A DNA stretch of 64,000 nt, taken from assembly GCA_022844125.1 (NCBI GenBank), contig JALHMI010000014.1, positions 1-64,000 on the forward strand. The letters are read 5' to 3'. The notes beneath the pieces were generated by a model. The model searched no databases. It was not told the DNA's origin and worked only from the letters and a program-made list of their open reading frames with translations. The stretch comes from Pirellulales bacterium (GTDB taxonomy: Bacteria > Planctomycetota > Planctomycetia > Pirellulales > PALSA-1355). This document shows, one piece after another, positions 8,877 to 16,894 of the stretch (within the stretch, counting starts at the first letter, position 1; each line of letters begins with the position of its first letter). The position numbers and the translations under genes are program-made.

Positions 8877-10150
8877 AACTCCGCCCGGTGCGTCTCTGCC
8901 GCCAGCCACACGCTCACCAGCGTGATCGCGGCCAGGAGCATCATATACACCGCCACGGGCCAAGGCTGGCCGCCGCTCCACTGTAGCAGGGCCGTCGCAA
9001 TCAAGGGTGCCAGACCGCCGGCCAGCGGCGACGCCATTTGATAGCCAATCGAAGCGCCCGTGTACCGCACATCGGTGCCGAACAGTTCGCTGAAGAAGGC
9101 CGCCTGCGGGGCATACATCGCCGCGTGGACGATCATCCCCAGCACGATCGCCAGCGTGATCGACCAGCCGCTCCCCAGATCGACCAGCCAGAAAAAGGGC
9201 AGGGCGTACACGGCCAGCCCCAAGGCACCCGACAGATAAATCGGCCGCCGGCCCAGCCGGTCCGACAGCATGCCGAAGGCCGGGATGATGAAGAACTGAA
9301 TCGCCGAGGCCACCAGCACGCCGTTCAAAATCACGTTCTTATCGACGCCGAGTTCCACCGTCGCGTAGCTCAGTACGAATACGGTGAACACATAGAACGA
9401 ACCGTTCTCGGCGAACCGAGCCCCCATCGCCAGCAGGATATTTCTTGGATAACGCCGGAGCACCGCAAACAGGGGCACCGGCGGAGGCGGTTTCGTCTCG
9501 CGAGCTTTCGCGAACACGGGGCTTTCAAATACCTGGATCCGGATGAACATGCCCACGGCCAGTAGCGCGATGCCCAGCAGAAACGGCACGCGCCAGCCCC
9601 AACTCAAAAACTCTTCGTCGGGCAGCAGCGAGAACAAATTGAACACCGCCGTGGCCAGCAGCAAGCCGGCGGGCACACCGGCTTGCACCCAACTGGCGTA
9701 CAGCCCACGCCGCCCGGCATGCCCGTGTTCGACGGCCATCAGCACGGCGCCGCCCCATTCGCCGCCGACGCCGAAGCCTTGCACGAATCGCAAGAGTACC
9801 AGCAGCACCGGCGCCGTCACGCCAATCTGATCGTACGTCGGCAGCACGCCGATCAAGAACGTCGCCATGCCCATCAGCATCAGCGTGGTGACGAGCATCG
9901 ACTTGCGGCCCATCCGATCGCCGAAGTGACCAAACACGATTCCGCCCACCGGCCGCGCGAAGAACCCGACCGCGTAGGTGGCGAACGAGGCCATGGTGCC
10001 GGCCAGCGGGTCGAGCGTCGGAAAGAACAGCTCGCCAAACACCAGCGCCGCGGCCGTCCCATACAGAAAGAAGTCGTACCACTCGATCGTCGTGCCAATG
10101 AAGCTGGCCAGCACGACACGAGCCACAGAGTTCGTTTCGGAGGTTTTCAT
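8873..10150 (-). CDS. MFS transporter, metabolite:H+ symporter (MHS) family
   Basis: A 425-residue, 12-helix inner-membrane symporter of the major facilitator superfamily. The opening ASFIGTTIEWYDFFLYGTAAAL and the cytoplasmic loop GHFGDRMGRKSML are characteristic of the MHS subfamily, whose members (ShiA, KgtP, ProP and similar) take up organic acids, osmolytes or amino-acid derivatives with protons. RFVQGFGVGGEWGGA in helix 4-5 is also typical. The substrate is not determinable here. It lies upstream of and overlaps the small membrane protein gene by 4 bp. Confidence 0.88.
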   Translation of the reverse strand: MKTSETNSVARVVLASFIGTTIEWYDFFLYGTAAALVFGELFFPTLDPLAGTMASFATYAVGFFARPVGGIVFGHFGDRMGRKSMLVTTLMLMGMATFLIGVLPTYDQIGVTAPVLLVLLRFVQGFGVGGEWGGAVLMAVEHGHAGRRGLYASWVQAGVPAGLLLATAVFNLFSLLPDEEFLSWGWRVPFLLGIALLAVGMFIRIQVFESPVFAKARETKPPPPVPLFAVLRRYPRNILLAMGARFAENGSFYVFTVFVLSYATVELGVDKNVILNGVLVASAIQFFIIPAFGMLSDRLGRRPIYLSGALGLAVYALPFFWLVDLGSGWSITLAIVLGMIVHAAMYAPQAAFFSELFGTDVRYTGASIGYQMASPLAGGLAPLIATALLQWSGGQPWPVAVYMMLLAAITLVSVWLAAETHRAEL

Positions 10151-10198
10151 TCGCGCCTAGTGAACCAGAGGGAACCGCCTGCCTCGACTGCCTGTCAA

Positions 10199-11689
10199 TT
10201 ATGCCAAGAGTTCCTGCCGCACCTGCCCCTCGCCGCCCACCGGCAGTGGCCGTCCCAGCCGATCGCGGATCAGCGTTTCGGGATCGATCCCCAGCAGGTG
10301 GTACATCGTGGCCAGGATGTCCTTCGGCGAGATGGGTGTCTCCTCGACGGAACCTGCGATGCGATCCGTCCGGCCGACGATCTTTCCCCGCGCCGCCCCA
10401 CCCCCGATCAGCAAGGTCGAGTAGGCCCGGGCCCAGTGACCGCGCCCACCGCCGGCGACGTTCTCCAGCTTCGGCGTCCGACCATGTTCCGTCGTGACGA
10501 CGATCAATGTCTCGTCGAGCATCCCGCGCAGTTCCAGATCGAGGACCAGGCTGCTCAGCGCCCCGTCAAGCCCCGGGCAGAGTTGCTCTCGCATCAATTC
10601 ATAGTGGTAGTAGTGCGTGTCCCAGGCACTGTTCACGAGTGCAAATTCGTCCCACAGCACCGTCACGAACTGACTGCCGGCCTCCAGCAGCCGTCGGGCA
10701 ACCAGCGAGGCCTGGCCGAACAACGTCATGCCGTATTGTTCGCGAATCGCGGCCGGCTCGCGCGAAACGTCTAGCGCCCCCGAGAGCGCGTCCGTCGTCA
10801 GGTAGTCGAATGCCTGCCGCTGAAAGTCGGCATAGGTCTTGGTCGACGCGTTCGCCTCGGCCAATCGTCGTGCATCCTCCACCTGCCCAAGCAACGACCG
10901 CCGGCGATTCAGCCGATCGAGCGTCAGCTCGCCGGGAAGCTGCGCATCGGCCGACAGCCCGAAACGGCAATCCTCCGCAAGCGGCCCATAAGGATCGTGG
11001 CAGCGAACCGTCTGTTCGCCAAACGTATAGGTGCTCTCGCGCGTGCCGGTGCCCTGAAAGTCCGTCCATAACGGATCGTACGCGCGACCGAGCCAAGCGC
11101 CGTAAGGCCCTGCATTGTCACCCGCCGCATACGGACGCCGCGAGCTCAACCGCCATGGCAAACCGACATTCCGCGCGACGGCCCGCTCCGCTTCGCCGCG
11201 CTGGTCCGCCAGGTAGTCGACCACCGATCCGATGAACGGCCAGTGCCTGGGATCGCGCGGGCTCATTTGCAGCGGTACGTCGATCGTCGGGATCGAAGTC
11301 AGCGTGTAGGCCGAGGCGTGCAGCGGGTAGGGATGCGTCATCGACCGCACGATCGTCGCCCGATCGACCACCCGCGAGAAGCGCGGCAGCAGTTCACCGA
11401 TCTGAATGCCGGGAACGCTGGTCGAGATCGCGCCAAGTTCGCCGCGCACTTCGCTCGGAGCCTTCGGCTTGGGATCGAAGGTTTCGATCTGGCTGGCGGC
11501 CCCGTACAGATAAAGCAAGATGCAGCGTTTCGCTTTGCCGAAAGAAGGCAACTTCGTCGACGCAGACGCAACTCTTGGCGCCTCGAACACGCCACCCAGG
11601 GTCAACATTCCGAGCGACGTCGCCGAGAGGAAATCTCGCCGCGACACTCCATCGCATAGCCGCTTTCGGGAACCGAGGATCCGTAGCAT
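10199..11689 (-). CDS. DUF1501 protein exported by the Tat pathway (sulfatase-like fold)
   Basis: A 496-residue protein of the DUF1501 family, which is expanded in planctomycetes and related to sulfatase/alkaline-phosphatase folds; no enzymatic activity is firmly assigned. The N-terminus carries a twin-arginine signal (SRRDFLSATSLG at about residues 16-27) followed by a hydrophobic stretch. Recognisable segments include CILLYLYGAASQIETFDPKP, a family hallmark, and ETLIVVTTEHGRTPK near the C-terminus, equivalent to the metal-binding histidine region. The frame is open upstream to 12037, overlapping the divergent gene; the ATG at 11689, just before the Tat signal and with an AGAGG sequence upstream, is preferred. 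These proteins are often encoded next to DUF1549/DUF1553 cytochrome genes, but none is nearby here. Confidence 0.88.
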   Translation of the reverse strand: MLRILGSRKRLCDGVSRRDFLSATSLGMLTLGGVFEAPRVASASTKLPSFGKAKRCILLYLYGAASQIETFDPKPKAPSEVRGELGAISTSVPGIQIGELLPRFSRVVDRATIVRSMTHPYPLHASAYTLTSIPTIDVPLQMSPRDPRHWPFIGSVVDYLADQRGEAERAVARNVGLPWRLSSRRPYAAGDNAGPYGAWLGRAYDPLWTDFQGTGTRESTYTFGEQTVRCHDPYGPLAEDCRFGLSADAQLPGELTLDRLNRRRSLLGQVEDARRLAEANASTKTYADFQRQAFDYLTTDALSGALDVSREPAAIREQYGMTLFGQASLVARRLLEAGSQFVTVLWDEFALVNSAWDTHYYHYELMREQLCPGLDGALSSLVLDLELRGMLDETLIVVTTEHGRTPKLENVAGGGRGHWARAYSTLLIGGGAARGKIVGRTDRIAGSVEETPISPKDILATMYHLLGIDPETLIRDRLGRPLPVGGEGQVRQELLA

Positions 11690-11944
11690 CGCCTCTGACT
11701 CGTGGGAGGTTGCACCTGCCCACAAAGTGTCGCGGGCAGGGGGGCGTCCATCGGCGGCCATTCTAGCCTCACGCCAGTGTGATGCGCAAGCGAAATTCTC
11801 GGCCAAACAAGGGTCCGAATCTGCCGATTGGTCTTGTTCTGACGGGTAGCCTCGCCGCCGCGGTGGTCTATCATTGTCGTAAGCCGGAGGCTTTACGAAG
11901 TTGGAGGACCGGATCCTCGTTCCTACTTCCTCGCGAGGCCCCGC

Positions 11945-12610
11945 ATGCCTGGCCAGCAAACTTCCTGTCGCACCACACGCCGCCGCTTCGCTTTCTGGGT
12001 TGGTTTCGGCATCTTCGCACTCGGCGAAAAGCTGCACGCCAAGGGCTTTGATACGCTCGCCGCGGCCACGATGCGGGCTACCGAAGCAAAGAAAGCCACG
12101 CCAAGTTCCGCGGACGGGCCGTCAACTAAGCTCCCCGAACATTGGACCGCCGGCGAGAACAACCATTGGCGCTGGTTCGAGCGTGAACAACTCATTGACG
12201 ATCAGTGGCGCGTCACGGGCATCACGACGCCAGTCCACAAGGACACCGGTGAGCTCGCCAAGGGCCGCGGCTATCTCGACGAGTCGCTGGTGCCCGAATC
12301 AATGCGTAAGCGAGGATTGGAAACAACTCACGGCGACGTCGCTGAAGCCCCATTCGAGCACGATCACGGCAAGCCCAGTCCCACGCGTCGCGCCCGTCAC
12401 GGCCGCCCACCCAGCCGCTGGCTTCGCAGTCTGAGGGCCGACGAGCTACACGTCTGGCTGAAGACGATCGACGTGCCCGAGGCCGGCGTGGAGGGCATGA
12501 CCTACGGGACGCACCTCACGCGTGATCATTCGTTTAGCCCTGATCGAATTGAAGGGTTAGACATCCCAGATCAAGCCAAGCTACACGCGGCCGCTCACTA
12601 CGGTTATTGA
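11945..12610 (+). CDS. Hypothetical protein with N-terminal signal-like helix
   Basis: A 221-residue protein that I do not recognise as a named family. It starts with basic residues (TTRRRF) and a hydrophobic segment (FAFWVGFGIFALGEKL) that could be a signal or anchor. The region about 65-100 is rich in aromatic and charged residues (ENNHWRWFEREQLIDDQWRVTG), and the C-terminus is polar with many histidines. It is divergent from the DUF1501 gene, and a long polypurine-poor gap separates it from the next gene. The regular codon use and absence of overlapping alternatives support a real gene, but no function can be proposed. Confidence 0.65.
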   Translation: MPGQQTSCRTTRRRFAFWVGFGIFALGEKLHAKGFDTLAAATMRATEAKKATPSSADGPSTKLPEHWTAGENNHWRWFEREQLIDDQWRVTGITTPVHKDTGELAKGRGYLDESLVPESMRKRGLETTHGDVAEAPFEHDHGKPSPTRRARHGRPPSRWLRSLRADELHVWLKTIDVPEAGVEGMTYGTHLTRDHSFSPDRIEGLDIPDQAKLHAAAHYGY

Positions 12611-12646
12611 GTGACTGCTGCCTGCCAGCAAGTCGGAAAGCGCGTG

Positions 12647-12695
12647 AAAAATCGCACCGCCGGCGACCCAAGCATGTGGGATACCGACGGTGCGA
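12647..12695 (-). terminator. Intrinsic terminator for the DUF892 gene
   Basis: Arms TCGCACCG (12652-12659) and CGGTGCGA (12688-12695) pair perfectly, with further internal pairing around CCCA/TGTGGG. Read on the minus strand the hairpin is followed by five T residues (A-run at 12647-12651 on the plus strand). It lies 38 bp after the stop codon of the minus-strand gene. Confidence 0.65.
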
Positions 12696-12732
12696 CAACG
12701 AAGGTTCCGATCGGTGGTTTGCTTCAGCGAGC

Positions 12733-13239
12733 CTACTTCTCGGTGGCCCCGCTCGCCGCCTCGACATTAATCTCCGACTCGGCAAGCTCGGTCAGCTTCC
12801 TGTCGGTTTCGCCTTCTTCGTCCAGCGTCGTCTGCAACAGGTCGGCGACCTTATTGTGCCCCAACAGTCGGGCAAACGTCCGAGCCACGCCGTAACCGGC
12901 GATTTCATAGTGCTCGACACGTTGTGCAGAGGCAATGATGCCGGCGTCAATGACCGCCTCGTCGCCGTCCTCCTCGAGCATTTCCGATCCTTCCTCGACC
13001 AAGCCTTCCATCGCGGCGCACTTTGGGCCGCGCGAGCTGACGTCAAGCATCTCGAAAACCTTCTCCAGCCGCTCCGCCTGATTTTTGGTGACTTCCAGGT
13101 GCTCATTGATGGCGTCGCGCAATGCTTCGGAGTGCGCGCCCTTGGCCATCTTCGGCAAAGCCCGGATTAACTGCTTCTCGGCGCTATACAGGTCGCGAAG
13201 CTCCTTCACTAACAGGTCTTCCAGACTCTTCAGTTTCAT
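12733..13239 (-). CDS. Ferritin-like DUF892 (YciE/YciF-type) stress protein
   Basis: A 168-residue all-helical protein of the DUF892 family. The opening LEDLLVKELRDLYSAEKQLIRALPKMA is typical, and E, H and EXXH-type residues spaced through the four-helix bundle (EHLEVT, RVEHYEIAGYG, EEGETDRKL) resemble the ferritin-like di-iron site. E. coli YciF/YciE, of the same family, are osmotic and general-stress proteins of unclear catalytic role. It sits at the start of a block of stress-type genes reaching to about 16.5 kb. It is divergent from the FAD-Rieske gene and has its own terminator. Confidence 0.88.
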   Translation of the reverse strand: MKLKSLEDLLVKELRDLYSAEKQLIRALPKMAKGAHSEALRDAINEHLEVTKNQAERLEKVFEMLDVSSRGPKCAAMEGLVEEGSEMLEEDGDEAVIDAGIIASAQRVEHYEIAGYGVARTFARLLGHNKVADLLQTTLDEEGETDRKLTELAESEINVEAASGATEK

Positions 13240-13553
13240 CGTGATCTCCTCTCCCGCCTCCGAATCAGTAAGCGGGCTTGCATGGGCCGAATTTTTCGCG
13301 TGCTCCCGACCGACGAGAGCGGCGTTTGTGCTTCGACAACGATCGTTGCAAGTCCGATGCCAGCAGATTCTCGATCAGACGTTCCGCTCGGACAAACCAG
13401 AGACCCGATCAACTGTTTGATGCAGCGAGAGGAGAACACGCAGGCACAGCGTTTGCGTTGTGGATCTTGTTGGCCGCTTCTAGTCAGAAACGCTGATCGT
13501 CGTTCGATCCCCGTGGCGGCTGACAGACCTGAATCCGAGTGCGAGGTCCTGCG
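13240..13553. other. Divergent intergenic region between DUF892 and FAD-Rieske genes
   Basis: About 310 bp with no convincing gene. A GAGG sequence lies about 8 nt before the ATG at 13554, and AGGAGA-type purines precede the DUF892 start on the other strand. A 12-bp palindrome (CAACGATCGTTG, 13337-13348) is present, but palindromes of this length are expected by chance in a window of this size. Confidence 0.5.
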
Positions 13554-15092
13554 ATGAAACGGCAGATTGCAACCCAGCAGCCATCCACCGACTCGATCTG
13601 GGCAGAAACACAGCCCAAGCTGGAATACCCGCCGCTCACCACCAGCACGACTTGCGACGTCTGCATTGTTGGCGGCGGGATCGCCGGACTATCGGTCGCC
13701 CACCAGCTAGGGCGCGCTCATCTTAGGGTCATCGTGCTTGACGACGGGCCACTCGGCGGTGGACAAACGGCCGTGACTACGGCACATTTGGCCAGCGCCA
13801 TCGACGATCGCTTCTGCGAAGTCGAACGCATCCGTGGCATACATGCGGCACGCCTGGCCGCCCAGAGCCACGCCGCCGCCATCAATCGCATTGAAGCAAA
13901 CGTCCGTGAACTGGACATCGCCTGCGACTTCCGCAGGGTGGATGGGTATCTGTTCGCCCCCCCCGGCGATTCTCGCCGCACGCTCGACGAAGAACTCGCG
14001 GCTGCCCGCCGTATCGGCGCCATTGAGGTCGAAGAGGTTGAGCGAGTTCCCTGGCCTGATTTCGATACGGGCCGAGCTCTCCGTTTCGCCCAGCAGGGAC
14101 AATTCCATCCGCTTAAGTACTTGAGTGGAATCGCACAGTCAATCGTTGACCTACGGGGCGAGCTCCATTCCGGCACCCATGTCCGCAGGGTTGAAGGAGG
14201 AGGCCAAGCGAAGATCGAGACAACCGATGGCAAAACCGTCACGGCCAAGCACGTCGTCGTGGCGACGAACCCACCGGTCAACGACACTCTGGCCATCCAT
14301 ACCAAGCAGGCGCCGTACATGAGCTATGTGATCGCCGCCCGCGTATCCAGGGGCAGCGTGCCACTTGCGCTCTACTGGGATACGCTCGATCCGTACCACT
14401 ACGTTCGCGTCCAACCAGCTCAAACATCGGACGAAGGCGACTTGCTGATCATCGGCGGCGAGGATCACAAAACGGGCCAAGCCGCAGACGGCGACGAGCG
14501 TTTCGCCCGCCTCGAAACCTGGGCTCGCGAACGCTTTCCGCAGCTCGGCCCCGTCGAGTATCACTGGTCGGGCCAGGTCATGGAAACGCTCGACGGCCTG
14601 GGCTATATCGGCCGCAATCCGGCGGATGAAGAGAACGTCTATATTGCAACCGGCGACTCCGGCATGGGCATGACCCATGGCGTGATCGCCGGAATATTGA
14701 TCAGCGACCTGATTCTGGGCCGCGAGAATCCCTGGCGCGAACTTTACGATCCGGCCCGCAAGCCGCTATCCGTTCGCGACTTTGCCAGCGAAAACCTGAA
14801 CGTCGCGGCTCAATACACGAGTTGGCTCACGCCCGGCGAAGTCGGCGACGTGGCCGAAATCCTGCCCGGTCACGGGGCAATCCTGCGGAGGGGCCTGCAG
14901 AAGATTGCGGCGTACCGCGACGAATCCGGCACCTTGCATCGCCTGTCGGCTGTGTGTCCGCACATGAAGTGTCTCGTGGCCTGGAATCCCACGGAACGCT
15001 CGTGGGATTGTCCCTGCCACGGCTCGCGCTTCTCGCCTGAGGGTCAGGTCATCGTAGGTCCGTCGAACGTCGACTTGCCGCCAGCGGAGTAA
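13554..15092 (+). CDS. FAD-dependent oxidoreductase with C-terminal Rieske [2Fe-2S] domain
   Basis: A 512-residue cytoplasmic fusion. The N-terminal two thirds is a DAO-type flavoprotein with the dinucleotide motif VGGGIAGLSVAHQL at about residues 39-52 and the C-terminal FAD-contact segment YIATGDSGMGMTHG. The last 80 or so residues form a Rieske domain with CPHMKC and CPCHGSRF supplying the two cysteine-histidine pairs that bind the cluster. Proteins of this architecture are widespread in bacteria and often lie among stress genes; the substrate is unknown. The ATG at 13554 with GAGG upstream is preferred over the in-frame GTG at 13539. Its neighbours (DUF892, DUF883, CsbD-like) suggest a role in osmotic or oxidative stress, by inference. 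Confidence 0.9.
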   Translation: MKRQIATQQPSTDSIWAETQPKLEYPPLTTSTTCDVCIVGGGIAGLSVAHQLGRAHLRVIVLDDGPLGGGQTAVTTAHLASAIDDRFCEVERIRGIHAARLAAQSHAAAINRIEANVRELDIACDFRRVDGYLFAPPGDSRRTLDEELAAARRIGAIEVEEVERVPWPDFDTGRALRFAQQGQFHPLKYLSGIAQSIVDLRGELHSGTHVRRVEGGGQAKIETTDGKTVTAKHVVVATNPPVNDTLAIHTKQAPYMSYVIAARVSRGSVPLALYWDTLDPYHYVRVQPAQTSDEGDLLIIGGEDHKTGQAADGDERFARLETWARERFPQLGPVEYHWSGQVMETLDGLGYIGRNPADEENVYIATGDSGMGMTHGVIAGILISDLILGRENPWRELYDPARKPLSVRDFASENLNVAAQYTSWLTPGEVGDVAEILPGHGAILRRGLQKIAAYRDESGTLHRLSAVCPHMKCLVAWNPTERSWDCPCHGSRFSPEGQVIVGPSNVDLPPAE

Positions 15093-15158
15093 AGGCCTGC
15101 CTGCGTTCGCGGACACGCGCGATCCAAACTCGGCCGGTAGGGGCGCAGAACAGAGGAA

Positions 15159-15192
15159 GGGGCCGGATTTGAACGAATCCAAATCCGGCCCC
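15159..15192. terminator. Perfect 13-bp stem-loop downstream of the FAD-Rieske gene
   Basis: Arms 15159-15171 (begins GGGGCCGG) and 15180-15192 (ends CCGGCCCC) are exact complements around an 8-nt loop. It lies 67 bp after the stop of the plus-strand gene and 98 bp beyond the stop of the convergent minus-strand gene, so it may terminate both. Neither side has a long T-run, so termination efficiency is uncertain. Confidence 0.6.
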
Positions 15193-15289
15193 AACGTGAG
15201 AAGCGATTAAATCTGAAGACCGCTCACTCGTCGCAGGATGCCCCTCTGCATACCACGACCAGCAAGCGACCAGTCCAACCGCCTCTTCA

Positions 15290-15487
15290 TTACCAAGGCT
15301 TCAGCTTCCAGCCCAACACGAAGCCGATGCCTAGGCACCATAGTGCGGCAGTTCCGGGCTTCTCCCGAGCATAGTCGGTGAGATACTGGATGACGTCCTG
15401 CGTCATTTCCTTGGCTTGCTCGGATGTCTCCTCGGCCGACTGCTCAAGTTGCCGGCGTGCACTCTGAGTTTTTGCGTTGGCTGCCAT
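15290..15487 (-). CDS. Short DUF883 (ElaB/YqjD)-like membrane-anchored protein
   Basis: A 65-residue protein with a helical, charged N-terminus (LEQSAEETSEQAKEMTQDV) and a C-terminal membrane helix with a GXXXG-type pattern (LWCLGIGFVLGWKL). This matches the ElaB/YqjD/YgaM (DUF883) layout; in E. coli such proteins are stationary-phase proteins that tether ribosomes to the inner membrane. The longer protein of the next gene carries a similar segment. An AGGAGCAATTCGC-type leader precedes the ATG on the minus strand (GGAG about 8 nt away). Confidence 0.75.
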   Translation of the reverse strand: MAANAKTQSARRQLEQSAEETSEQAKEMTQDVIQYLTDYAREKPGTAALWCLGIGFVLGWKLKPW

Positions 15488-15567
15488 AGCGAATTGCTCC
15501 TGCGATGTTGGGGTGTAGTAGGCCGAGAGCGGCCTATGTGGGAATCAGTTGAAGGCGCTTGTGGGTG

Positions 15568-16128
15568 CTACCGCCCGCCGAGGTAGTGATCCAGCGAGTC
15601 GCGAAGCTGCCGGCTCAACCGGCCCGCCGTGTCGCGACTCACGGTATAGGCACCACGTCCGCGGACATACGCGTCGTCCAGCATGTGGCGGCCGCGCTCA
15701 ACCGTCGTCGGTTGGGCCTTCTGCTTATTGCGCACCAGCAGTGCGACACCTAATCCGCAGACGATGCCCAAGCCAAACGCGGCGATCAGCGATTGCCCCG
15801 GCCGCTCGCGAACAATATCCTCCGCGCCTTCGACGGACTCGCGAAGCCTCTCGGCCCGCTGCCGCGCAACCTCGGCTACCTTGGCCGCGCCTTGCGAAGC
15901 CTTGGCACGCGCCTGCTCAATCATCCCTTTTCCTTCCTCAGTAAGTTCGCTCAGAAAGGCTTCAACCGCCTCCCGCGAGACGCCAGTCTTCTGATGAATC
16001 CGCCCGATGAGCTGATCGACGTTACCCGGGAACGTGGGAAGGTCGTCTTCCGCGAGGCGATCCCACTTTTCACAGAGCTTGTCTCGAACTTCATCCCAGT
16101 GATGGGCAAGTATTTGCTGGTTGACCAT
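15568..16128 (-). CDS. CsbD-like / DUF883 fusion stress protein
   Basis: A 186-residue protein. Residues 1-65 resemble a CsbD-type helical bundle (LAHHWDEVRDKLCEKWDRLAEDDL, then NVDQLIGRIHQKTG), and residues 75-140 resemble DUF883: a long amphipathic helix (QARAKASQGAAKVAEVARQR) followed by a membrane helix (SLIAAFGLGIVCGLGVALLV). The C-terminal tail of about 45 residues is basic and polar. It is probably a membrane-associated general-stress protein. It is encoded on the same strand as the short DUF883 gene 80 bp downstream and is probably cotranscribed with it. Confidence 0.75.
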   Translation of the reverse strand: MVNQQILAHHWDEVRDKLCEKWDRLAEDDLPTFPGNVDQLIGRIHQKTGVSREAVEAFLSELTEEGKGMIEQARAKASQGAAKVAEVARQRAERLRESVEGAEDIVRERPGQSLIAAFGLGIVCGLGVALLVRNKQKAQPTTVERGRHMLDDAYVRGRGAYTVSRDTAGRLSRQLRDSLDHYLGGR

Positions 16129-16197
16129 GGTTTCGATCCTTTTGTGAGGGGTTCTTCGTTGCGTTGGATTCGGGTGGTTTAGATACTCGCAATCAGT

Positions 16198-16542
16198 TCA
16201 GGTTATGTGCACCTGGTCGGCATGGACTTGCCACGCATCAAGCCGCTTCTTAATGTCATGGGCGCACTCGGCAGCCACGATCAGGTGCAGCTTTTGTTCT
16301 TCCGTGCGGGCTTCTTCCAACGCCGCCAGCTCTCGCTTTAGTCCTTCGAAGGCCTCCGGCGACGCGACAATCCAAACGACCACCTGCTCGCCATCCTTGG
16401 TCGCTTCGATGTCCGGGCTAAATCCAGCGACGGGACGTGCTGCTTCCAAACCAGGCACTCCCGTTGCCCGCACTCGGTATCCGTCTTGGGCGTAAGTGAG
16501 CGCCCAGCGTTCTGCCAGTTGTTCGCGTGAAACTCGGATCAT
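16198..16542 (-). CDS. Small hypothetical protein
   Basis: A 114-residue, apparently cytoplasmic protein, which I do not recognise. It has an alpha/beta pattern: an N-terminal helix (VSREQLAERWALTYAQDG), a strand-rich centre (FSPDIEATKDGEQVVVWIVAS) reminiscent of restriction-endonuclease-like strands but without a convincing D-EXK set, and a C-terminal helix plus strand. The ATG at 16542 has GGAG 8 nt upstream; the longer frame to 16587 is less likely. It precedes the CsbD-like gene on the same strand with a 69-bp gap, so it may be part of that stress operon. Confidence 0.65.
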   Translation of the reverse strand: MIRVSREQLAERWALTYAQDGYRVRATGVPGLEAARPVAGFSPDIEATKDGEQVVVWIVASPEAFEGLKRELAALEEARTEEQKLHLIVAAECAHDIKKRLDAWQVHADQVHIT

Positions 16543-16894
16543 GAGGGGAACTCCGGTTGACTGGACTAGTCGCCGACTAACGAGCAAAGCCCGTGCCCAG
16601 TGAGCGAAGCGCCAGTTTTCGCGATTCGACCGACTTAGTCCGGTCGCAATGCAACCACCTAGGAACCCATTGCATCAGCCGCGCGCGAGTGTGCGAAGCT
16701 GCTCGCCGGCGGATTGGTGCCCGATCGGATAGCGGTTCACTTTGAACCACTACCAGGAACGAATACTTTGCAGCGCCGGGTGGCCTTCTGCTATGTTGTC
16801 GGGGGGTTTGCAGCGCACGGCCAAGAGCGCTTCCCTCGCCAGGGCGGCGCCGTGTCCGCGATATCCCGAGAAACCTTCGGGGAGGGTTCGTTCC
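16543..16894. other. Divergent intergenic region upstream of the CFA-synthase-like gene
   Basis: About 350 bp without a convincing gene; the open frames here are out of phase with any recognisable protein. It contains a weak promoter candidate for the rightward operon (16768-16797) and a GGGGAGGG ribosome-binding sequence at 16879-16886. Confidence 0.5.
16768..16797 (+). promoter_or_regulatory. Possible sigma-70 promoter of the CFA-synthase-like operon
   Basis: TTGCAG (16768-16773), an 18-nt spacer and TATGTT (16792-16797). The match to consensus is moderate (3 of 6 and 4 of 6). It would give a leader of about 90 nt before the ATG at 16895. Confidence 0.3.

Noticed and set aside
13337-13348. 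Palindrome CAACGATCGTTG as an operator
   Set aside because: Twelve-bp palindromes are expected about sixteen times in 64 kb by chance and there is no other support.
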